From assembly GCF_036898095.1 (NCBI RefSeq), contig NC_090746.1, forward strand, positions 112,956,198 through 113,020,197: DNA of 64,000 nt. Direction: 5' to 3'. Source of the stretch: Palaemon carinicauda. Lineage: Eukaryota > Arthropoda > Malacostraca > Decapoda > Palaemonidae. Position numbers and translations under genes: made by a program. This document shows positions 55,417 to 64,000 of the stretch, piece by piece (positions within the stretch are counted from its first letter, which is position 1; the number at the start of each line of letters is the position of its first letter). The notes beneath the pieces are model-generated. The model did no database searches. It was not told the DNA's origin and saw nothing but the letters and a program-made list of their open reading frames with translations.

Positions 55417-57856
55417 TACTGTGTATATTTGTATTTTTTGCTTATATATATTTTTATTTTGTATTTGCTGTCATACACAGTCAATTGTAAGAACTATGAT
55501 AGTGAATGAATTTTTGTTTTATGTGAATTTTATTTTCCCTTTTTTATTTCCTTTCCCCGTGGAAGCTTTATAGCTTTGCATTTTTTTTCTTTATTTTATA
55601 CGCCAATTTACGCTCTCGTAGAAAAAGTTTAGGTCTAGGCATGTTTGTGCGTATGTAAACAACTGCAATATAATGTCTCATATATTATTAGAAAGCCCAT
55701 TTTTTGCACCGTACTTTTATATGGTAAATAAAACAACAAAAGTATTAACACTTCAATACAAAAGTTTTATCTTAAAAACGTCAGCAAAATTACAAAATTT
55801 GCTTCATTTTCTAATGATAATTGTTCATTATTTTTCTAACAATACATATATTTTTTATACATTTTATTGGAAGTTGGTTTTACAATGACGTCTAATTTTT
55901 TCTTATCTTTATTTGTTATGTCGTAACATTGAAAAACCTCAACATAAGTATGTCGGAAATTCAGAAATTTTCCCTTCGCAAAAAAAGTTTTAATTCATTT
56001 ACACCTCTCCCACTAATGCATTTATTGGAAAGAGGCTACGTCCACGTGAAAAATCTATAATTCTACACGATTTGTTTCAAAAAAATCTTCAAATCAAACT
56101 TAATTATTGTATTTTTCCTGAATTTCTATGAAAATATATTTACGATATTTTTCAGAAATTTCACTTTCAACGTGTATATTTTATAAATTTTTTAGCTGTG
56201 TGCTTTTTAATTTTCTACTTTATATTTGTTCATATTTCCTTTCATAATTTTGCTGTTCAGCCATTTAACTTAACTTTTGATTGCCAGATGAGATAAGGAA
56301 ACCTATTTGTCTTATCCCTGCCATCTGTCTTCAAGTTCTTGTCCTATGTTCTTTTCATCATCTGCCTGATCTACATAGTCCTAGTTGCAGCTGTGCACTG
56401 AGTGGATTCCTTGGTTCCAGTGTCACGCCTATGGTCTAAATTCTGTAAAGGGAATGATAAAGCACAGGTTTATGAAATTGATTTTAGGTTATATCTGATT
56501 GGATAGTTTTTGCCCTGCCACTGACATTTTATTCTTACAGTTTGAAGCAGTTTGAAAACTTGAATGCCTGTGTGCACATACTCAATCTTTCTTGTCCCTA
56601 ACTATGGTAACTTCATTCTTGGTGTATATAAATTACAATATGGTTCTTTTAGTAATAAGCCTGATGCTTGTGTAGAGAACCTTTTGTGATAAGTTATTGC
56701 CTTCGCCAAAATTAAGGATTTTGCGAAAGGTACAGTATGTATTAACCCCTGTCTGTTTGTTTATGAGCAACTTGAAACAAATACTATTGGATCGATTTTG
56801 ACCAAACTTAGTAGTCATGTTGGGTTTGACCCAAGGATAAATCTGTAACATTTTAGATAAAGTACATCAAAGTACATGTACGCAGCATTACTTAAAAAAT
56901 AAAATGCAATGTTAATCTTTTGTTTTGAATCTACAAAAACTATTGAATAAATTTCATTGAAACCTGGTGGACATGTGGGTTATGACCCAAAAAGAAATAC
57001 ATTAGATTTAGAAGAAAAGACATCAAAATACAGGTACTCAATGGAGTTGAGAGAAAAATACGACTACTACGCCATGCTCGCTATTGAATGGCCCTGTAGT
57101 TTCAGTTGTAAGGATACTCCAAGATGTTGAGGACTTTTTTGTTTTGGGACATACAGCAATTTCATCTAATGAAATTGAATAATTAACAGCTATACATATG
57201 TTACTTTAAACCATTTAGTCCTTATACTGCTCTCACATCCAGGTAACGGCGCAATTACCTCATGTTTCGGAACATAGAGTTCATTGTCATTTCTTTAATT
57301 GCTTTCATTATTGAGTCGAAAAATGTATGAATGTGTGACAGAATTTAGAACAGGAAGGAATGGGAGGAGTGTGGAAAGGTAAGAAAGGAAATGTAGTGGA
57401 ACATAAGAGGCAAAAATTAGAGGTGGTGGTTTGCTACGTACTGAAAAAGTGTCGGTTCCATAAAACATTTCACAGATTCTTACTTTTTTCGTGGCTCAAA
57501 AGGTCAAGGTGACCAGAAAGAAATCTAAGTTATCAGGTTACATTATTGAATGATGATAATTATAGTGATGTTAAAAATAATGATTAAAATATTTCTGTGA
57601 GCATTTCACTAAGGTAAATATAATGTGGTGTGATGGTTACAAAATTGTATCTGTACTAAATCTTTACTTGATTTCAGGTTATCGGTGATGAATCTACTGT
57701 ACAGTATTGTAACATGGAATGGAAAATGAGAATGTTTAGTTCCACCTGGAAATCATTGCCAATTCAAGATTGGAATTTTCCATACAAGATCTACATTAAT
57801 ATGCTGTAGGTTAATTTGTTTATCCACCATTATTGATTTGTTCCATATATTATAAT

Positions 57857-57935
57857 TTTTCCGTAACTGGTATACAAACTTCGCTGTGAGGATAAGCTAT
57901 TAGAATTTAGCGAGGGTTAACTACAGTCAGGCTTC
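57857..57935 (+). repeat. DIRS terminal fragment (duplicate)
   Basis: TTCCGTAACTGGTATACAAA and TTAGAATTTAGCGAGG; the copy-2 counterpart of 52279-52360. Confidence 0.6.
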
Positions 57936-58224
57936 CCTCTTCACGTTAGTTAGGTTACAGACACAGGCGTGAAAAGGTAATTTTTGCGAATAAATGCTGC
58001 ACTAGGGTGGGTTAACTCCTAACCTAAAAAGTCACTGCCCATTGCCACGACCGGGTGCCCGAGATGATGATTAATACAGTAAATACTGCCTAATATTCTT
58101 TTAATTTGGTTTTTACAACAGTTTATAATCATATGGACAGTATACAGTATATTTGCACACGTGTACGCACAGCTCACAGTACAGTACCCTCTTAACGAGA
58201 GAATGCCTTGATGAAGTCATTGGG

Positions 58225-58256
58225 CTTCAGCACGGCATATCATTCCCGTGCTGAAG
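58225..58256. other. Perfect 11-bp hairpin
   Basis: CTTCAGCACGG, a ten-base loop CATATCATTC, then CCGTGCTGAAG. It lies between the end of duplication copy 2 and the second LINE; it may belong to that element's 5' region. Role unknown. Confidence 0.6.
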
Positions 58257-58648
58257 GCTTGTGACGGGCAAGAGGGCTCTCGAACTGGGGAATTTCTTTT
58301 CCTCAGTTTGACTCTAAATTTCTCTCATTCTTTTTCTATTACTTTTTATTGCTTATCCCTCCTTCATAATTATCAGCTGTCTCCAACTTTGCTGTCAAAA
58401 CTCTCTTACCCATTTCACTGTCCAGGTTTTTTAGAGGGGACATTGTATCCATGATCGGTTTTTATTTCAAAATCAATTGTGGGAGCTGTGGTGGTCTTGC
58501 CAACTGCCCAAAAATGTTTGGACACCTAGGAGTGTCAGTATTCCCATACTGGCACGCGGAACTATCTCGTAGGAAATTTGGCCTTCGGATTCCAGGGGTT
58601 GGCGATTTTATAGAGATAGGACTCTCGGCATTCTGTCCGGTTTGCCTG

Positions 58649-58744
58649 CCACTATGATTAGAGTGGGGATGATTGTATTCTTGAAATGCTCTCAGTCCCA
58701 TCAAGCGGGTTTGGCATATACTTGAGCCACTCTAATCATAGTGG
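58649..58744 (+). promoter_or_regulatory. 5' UTR hairpin with perfect 18-bp stem
   Basis: CCACTATGATTAGAGTGG at 58649-58666 and its exact reverse complement at 58727-58744 enclose a 60-base loop. It lies about 225 bp upstream of the ORF1 start in the 5' UTR of the second LINE. A role in translation or packaging of the element RNA is possible; not shown. Confidence 0.6.
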
Positions 58745-58969
58745 TACCATCCCTTTGTGGTAGGGTAGGGAGTGGACATTTGGTAAGCAGCTTTCACAGG
58801 TGTCATTGGTGGAGAAATTAATTCCAGGAAAGGCTAACGGTGTCGTCTTTGGAATTTCAGACAGTCTTAATTTTTTCTCTCCCTTAAACTTTATTTTTTT
58901 CCATTGTTTTTTTTTTTTTTTTTTTTCATTGTTATTATGACCCCTTCCCTCCCCCCAAAAAAATAATTA

Positions 58970-60825
58970 ATGAGTAAACTTAATATTCCCCGTACCCCTG
59001 GATCAAATGGCGAACCCCAGACACCGTTGACGACTTCTGCTTGTTTGAATGGGGAAAGCTCTGTTGACAACCTCGGCAATAAAAAGGATTCCTCCAACAA
59101 TACTTCTCTGACCAGTGTTGTTAAAGACAATTTATCGGCACTGGTGGAAAATGATTCTTGTAATAACAGTAATACTTTACTCTCTGGTTCTGGCTCATTA
59201 CCAGATCCTACAAAAAATCTGAAAATTCTCCACTTAAAAAACATACCAATTGGTTGTAGCTATGACACAATTCAGCCTTCTGTAGATTTGGGGCAATCAA
59301 AGAAATTTTAATGGAGCTTAATGGTAGTAAAGGCTTTTGGAAGCTTGGGTATCATTTTCAAGTTTTGAGATTGCTTTAGAAGCAAATAAAAATTTAGAGA
59401 GCATTAAAATTGACAATTGTTTGATTTCTGGGGCTCTATGTGATAAAGCACCAAGACACCTAGAGGTATATAAACCAGAAGAATGGATGGAAAAAGAAAT
59501 AGAGCATAGACTTCCAGAAGTAAGAACCCCCAAGCCCCCAACATGGATAATTGCATCTGGAAAGATAGATAATTATAACTATTATAAGATTAGTAAATTT
59601 ATACAAAAAAAAAAGTTGGTTTAATTAAAAGTAAGGTTATTAGCAGATACAGTAAGCAATCTGTTTTGATTAATGCAATATCAGATACTCAAGCTCACAT
59701 GCTTTGTGGCATGAAGATTGCAGAAATTGATCCTATTAAGGATATTAAACCACATATGAGCTTCAGCTATGGTAAAGGAGTAGTTTTTGATAAAGATCTA
59801 TATGAATTTTCAGAACCAGAAATTCTGGACATGTGCCCTGCTAATGTTTGGAAAGTAAGTAAGATCCCTCAAACAAGCATGGTAGTTTTAACATTTGAAA
59901 CCCCTGTTATACCAGATCATATAGTTATTGAGAATGAAAGAGTACGTGTTCGAGAATATAAACCTAGGCCTTTACAATGCTTTAATTGTTTCAAGTACGG
60001 TTACCCTTCCCGGTACTGCAATAATACGAAGATCTGTATTAACTGTTCTTTGTTAGAACATGGCCAATGCAACAGAGATACAACCTGTGCAAACTGTAAA
60101 GATCATCATAAATCAAATGATAAAAGATTTAGAGAATACAAGAAAGAAGAAGCTGCAATCTTGAAAGCAAATGCTGAACATATAAGTGTAGGTTATGCAA
60201 AGCATTTACTCAATCAGCAACTTAATTTTGCTCGCGCGGTTAAGATGCCACCAAAAGATTATAATCCACTACCCCTTACTACCACAGGGGACCAGTGGCA
60301 GCACCTGTCCCGTCAGGTGCATCTCCCTTAGTGGTAGTAGCCCAGCCATCTGGGTCAAGTGCTCAGCCTATAAAAGCCAGAGCACAAACCTCCAAAGAGG
60401 TCAATATGGTTTCCAACACACCAATAGTATTGTCACCGATAGGAGCATCTCCCCTAGAGGTAGTAGCCCAGCCTTCTGGGTTAAGTGCTCGAACTGTTGA
60501 AGTTCTAGCACAATCCTCCAAGGAAGCCAATGTGGCTTCCACCACCTTAAATGTATTGTCTCAGGCAGAATCTCTACCTGATTTGATGGAGATTGGAAAA
60601 CAAGATCTTCCAAAGAGGAAAAGGTCCCCATCATCCTCACCTTCATCTAAGTCAGGTAAGTGCCCTACTGCTCATGATCCTAAGGTTGACTTGTATAAAG
60701 ATCCTAGAAAGAAAGAAAAGAAGAGTGGTGGCCTAGTAAAGCCTTCCATCTCCAGGCCTTACATGGCTTCATCTGAAAAGTCCCAAAAGACAAATGAGAC
60801 AAAGAAAAATAATAACAAAAGATAA
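58970..60825 (+). pseudogene. LINE ORF1: RRM-like fold, zinc knuckles, basic tail (frameshifted)
   Basis: Start ATG 58970. Order: Ser/Asn-rich N-terminus; RRM-like segment with LKILHLKNIPIG (RNP2-like) and WVSFSSFEIALEAN (RNP1-like); then zinc knuckles near 59977: CFNCFKYGYPSRYC, where the ligand His is Tyr, and CINCSLLEHGQC, then CANCKDHH, whose last Cys is lost. A 42-residue unit starting GASPL.VVAQPSG is repeated twice in tandem (60319, 60445), followed by a nuclear-localisation-like PKRKRSPSS. Frameshifts lie near 59285, 59335, 59610 (in an A10 run) and 60290. ORF1 proteins of this type bind element RNA. Stop TAA overlaps the ORF2 start. Confidence 0.85.
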
Positions 60826-60827
60826 TG
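60823..60827 (+). promoter_or_regulatory. TAATG stop-start overlap between ORF1 and ORF2
   Basis: The ORF1 stop TAA (60823-60825) and the ORF2 start ATG (60825-60827) share one base. In some insect LINEs (for example SART1) such an overlap is used for coupled termination-reinitiation; a similar use here is inference. Confidence 0.65.
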
Positions 60828-63800
60828 TCTATCATCCAGTGGAATTGCAGAGGTCTAAGTACTAGCATTGAGCAAATAAAAACTTTTACCAGGGACTCAG
60901 ACACGAAGGTAATTTGTCTACAGGAAACCAAGATCAGTGACAAACCATTTAATCCTGGACTCAATTATCATTTTTATAGATCCCCTCCTTTGCAAGCTGC
61001 AAGAGCTCAAGGTGGTACAGGTTTTATTATTAATAAATCTGTAAAATTTGAAACAATCCTACTCAATTCACCACTACAGGCATGTACAGTTAGAACTCAT
61101 ATCGGGAAAAAAATTACTTTATGCTCGCTATATATTGAACCATCCTTAGAACTTTTCCTCTTAGATCATGCTGGTAATCCAAGAAGGCTTAGACTTTCTG
61201 ACCTCCAAGACCTGATCAATTAGCTTCCTGCCCCTGGGTGATTTTAATGCAAAGCATACTTTATGGGGTGGAAATGTGTGCGATAGATGGGGTAATCTTG
61301 TTGAAGAATTAATCGACAACAATGATGTAATACTAATGAATGATGGTTCTCCAACTAGGTATGATGTATTCCACAACTCTACATCAGCCATTGATTTGTC
61401 AATCTGTTCCTCATCCATTCGATTGGACTACCTATGGTCAGTAAATGAACACCTACATGGCAGTGACCATTGGCCAATAATGTTAAATTATGTCCATAAT
61501 CTTCCTTCTCAGTGTCCACCAAAATGGAAGATAGGTGAGGCAGACTGGGCAGCTTATGAAAACTGTTCACACACCGATAAAGAGTATGATGAATTTACAT
61601 CTCCAGTGCATGCCTATCAACATCTTGAAAATATTATTGATGATAATGCTAGCAAGTTTATACCTAAAACATGCGGTTTACCTCATCGCTCGGTAGTTCC
61701 TTGGTGGAGTAAAGAATGTGCCAACGCAAGAAAAGTGACCCGAACTTGCTTCAGGTCAGAACTTGAGAACAAACTATGTAGCAGATAGAATAGCGTACCT
61801 CAGAGCCTGTGCCAAACAAAAAAGAACTTTTAAAAAAGCAAAGAGAGCATCTTGGAAGAAATATATATCTAATATTAATACCAAAACTCCTTCATAGGAA
61901 ATATGGGACAAGATTAGAAAACTTCAAGGTAAATTCGTCCCTAAGCCTCTACCAATATTAAGGGGAAATAATAGATATATATCTGACCCCAAAGATGTAG
62001 CAGAAGTTCTTGCTAAGCACTTTGCCCATGTATCATGTGCTGACAACTATTCCCCAGCATTTCAACAAATTAGAGCATCAACATCTGTTGTTCCTCCTGC
62101 TTTTTCAAATACTGAAGCTTTTAACCTGCCTTTTAGTATGGAGGAGATGCAAAATGCTATCTCTAGCTCTTCTTTAACTGCCCCAGGTGAGGATGGCATC
62201 CGGTATGAAATGATATCACATCTTCCAGTGGATACCAAGGAATTTTTATTAGAAACCTTTAATGGTTTTTGGGCTTCCCATACATCTCCTGATTCCTGGC
62301 ATACTTCAATTGTAATTCCAGGCCACAAGTCTGGTAAAGACCCAGAACTGCCATCTAGTTATAGGCCCATATCCTTGACCAGTTGCATATGCAAACTATT
62401 TGAGAGAATGATCAACAACAGACTTATGTGGTATCTAGAATCAAAAAATCTTTTATATAACAGACAGTTTGGTTTTAGGAAGAACCGAAGTACTCTAGAC
62501 CCTTTGCTGATGTTATCAAGAGAAATTTCAAATGCTTTTTCTAACCAAAACCAGGTGGTGGGTGTCTTTTTTGACCTCGAAAAGGCATATGACACCACCT
62601 GGAGGGGTGGTATTTTAAAGCAATTGGCCTCGTGGGGTATAGGAGGACATATGTTCTCTTTTATTGAAGAATTTTTATCAAACCGCTCAATTAAAGTGAG
62701 AGTAGGGTCAGAACTATCTTCATCCTACATGCAAGAAGAAGGTGTCCCCCAAGGCAGCGTATTGAGTGTGACCTTGTTTGCTGTTGCTATTAATAGTCTC
62801 ATTAGTCACATACCTCCTGGCATACAAGGATCACTATTTGTCGATGACTTTGCAATTTATTGTAGCGGATCATCTGCACTACAAGCATGCCAAAATCTTC
62901 AAATTGCAATAAATGCTGCTTCCGCATGGGCAAATTCTCGTGGATTCATGTTTTCTCCTCAGAAGACCAAAGCCATTCGCTTTACTCGTACTCGTAAAAG
63001 GGAAGAGATCCCCACCCTTTTCTTAAATGATTGTATTTTGCCATATAAATTACCTATCTATCAGGGTTAAGAAGTCACTGAACATTCTGAAAGTGGTATC
63101 GCATTTTGATTGGGGTGCTGATAGAACAACTTTGCTTAGAATTTATACATCTTTGTGTCTGAGCAAGTTAGACTATGCATGCCAAATATATGGGTCAGCT
63201 ACAAAGACTTTACTTGGAAAACTTGATATTGTTCACAATGCTGGGCTTCGCATCTGCACAGGTGCTTACAGAACATCTCCCATTGACAGTCTCGTATGTT
63301 GATTCTGGCATACCTCCCCTTTCCATTCGCAGAGAGGAGTTGAGTTTGAGGTTTTTAGCTAGGTCCCTTGCTGTGAGAAACAATCCTAACTGTAAATATG
63401 TTAGGGCGCCTTTAGATCGGGCTCCTAACAGATCTAGAGTGCCTAAGCCTTTGGAAGTACAGCTGAAAAATGATGCTAGAGAAGTAGGCTTGTTAACAGC
63501 ACAGATAGCAGAGGTAGGATATCCCAAGTCTCCTCCTTGGTGTAATCCACCTGTTAAAGTATGTTTTACGGCAGGAGGGAAAAATACCTTACCTAGTAGG
63601 GTAATGAAAAGTGAGTTTTTAAATCATGCTGCTCAACATCATGGGAAACATGTTTTTACAGATAGCTCCAAATCGGCTGCAGGAGTTGGAAGTGCAGCTG
63701 TGGTGGGGGATATTGTTATTAGAAGGAAACTCCCATCCTCTTGTTCAATTTTAACTGCTGAGCTGTACGCAATAATTCTCGCAGTCCAACATATTTTTAA

Positions 63801-64000
63801 AAATGGCAACCAAAATAGTTTTTATACAATTTTTACAGATTCCAATAGTGTTTTACTCTCATTAAAACAAATTATGCCAGGCCATCATCTAGTACAAGAG
63901 GTGCAGGACTGGTTAGTACTTCTGCAGTCTAGGAAGAGTATCAGTGTTCACTTCTTTTGGGTCCCTGCCCATGTTGGGGTGGATGGAAATGAACAAATAG
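60825..64000 (+). pseudogene. LINE ORF2: endonuclease, reverse transcriptase, RNase H (broken, partial)
   Basis: Endonuclease (EEP): IIQWNCRGL (60831), CLQETKI, GTGFIIN, then after a TAG at 61221 and a small deletion GDFNAKHTLWGG (61237) and HGSDHWPI (61459). Frameshift near 61766 and TAG near 61895 in the linker. RT: APGEDGIRYEM (62181), YRPISLTSC, FFDLEKAYDTTW (catalytic Asp present), GVPQGSVLSVTLF, SLFVDDFAI (62832). A deletion of about 20 residues near 63050 removes the KFLG-type segment. RNase H from about 63650: VFTDSSKSAAGVG (the usual Gly of TDGS is Ser), ELYA, FTDSNS and WVPAHVGVDGNE at the window end. From about 63290 the frame is open to 64000. Non-functional. Confidence 0.9.

Larger units (their letters stand above)
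53887..58152 (+). repeat. Segmental duplication, copy 2
   Basis: Second copy of 48015-52575, lacking the 302 bp at 51631-51932. Its left junction follows the truncated DIRS gag directly. Contents: Tigger remnant, AT-rich DNA, DIRS terminal fragment at 57857-57935. No host gene recognised. Confidence 0.95.
58457..64000 (+). mobile_element. Second RNase H-bearing non-LTR element (near full length, runs off window)
   Basis: 5' UTR with a strong hairpin (58649-58744), ORF1 (58970-60825), ORF2 (60825 to beyond 64000). The domain order and RT motifs match the element at 15626, but the proteins differ at many positions, so this is a different subfamily. The 5' boundary is uncertain (somewhere between 58153 and 58650). 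Several frameshifts and stops show it is inactive. The 3' end lies outside the window. Confidence 0.88.

Noticed and set aside
58451..58657. 68-codon Cys-containing frame
   Set aside because: It lies in the LINE 5' UTR, overlaps the hairpin region and shows no domain.

Overview
The window looks like a stretch of animal nuclear genome, most likely a decapod crustacean (shrimp or crab type). The evidence is split genes with GT-AG introns, long (GA)n/(TA)n microsatellites, two large tandem satellites, and a dense mix of DIRS, RNase H-bearing non-LTR, L2/CR1-like, Tigger/pogo and SINE sequences. The SINE and two other dispersed repeats resemble families I remember from decapod genomes; that assignment is inference, not a search. 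There are no bacterial operons, CRISPR arrays, rRNA or tRNA genes that I can see.

Layout. 1-562: unique DNA with two (GA)n tracts. 563-5375: a 36-bp minisatellite (about 130 units) running into a 500-N assembly gap (5376-5875). 5876-15625: a very homogeneous 184-bp satellite (about 53 units). 15626-18713: a 5'-truncated non-LTR element (linker, RT, RNase H, Cys finger) with three nonsense codons. 18715-21790: an internally deleted DIRS-type element (gag, RNase H tail, tyrosine recombinase) with an inverted terminal repeat. 21930-23475: two other non-LTR fragments. 23560-23855: a SINE.

23895-31370, minus strand: the one clear host gene. Five exons with matching intron phases encode the spondin domain and first thrombospondin repeat of an F-spondin (spondin-1) protein. 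Its 5' exons (signal peptide, Reeler domain) and 3' exons were not found in the window. Introns hold a Tigger MITE, a LINE tail and simple repeats.

31376-47900: a transposon-rich region. It has a foldback palindrome with a DDE-deleted Tigger inside it, a THAP-domain exon facing a DGLDPY-type reading frame between related inverted ends (a candidate undescribed mobile element), MITE-like palindromes, a DIRS gag remnant and a second Tigger MITE.

48015-58152: a recent direct segmental duplication (offset 5,872 bp) carrying a DDE-deleted Tigger in each copy, with a partial third copy and another DIRS 5' end between them. 58225-64000: a second, more complete member of the RNase H-bearing non-LTR group, with 5' UTR hairpins, ORF1 (RRM-like and zinc knuckles), a TAATG ORF1/ORF2 overlap and ORF2 (endonuclease, RT, RNase H), running off the window end with several frameshifts.

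Very short 3'-end insertions of the first LINE family (33, 53 and 153 bp) keep clean target-site duplications and a conserved 3' stem-loop. Apart from F-spondin and possibly the THAP exon, nearly all coding sequence here is decayed mobile-element sequence.
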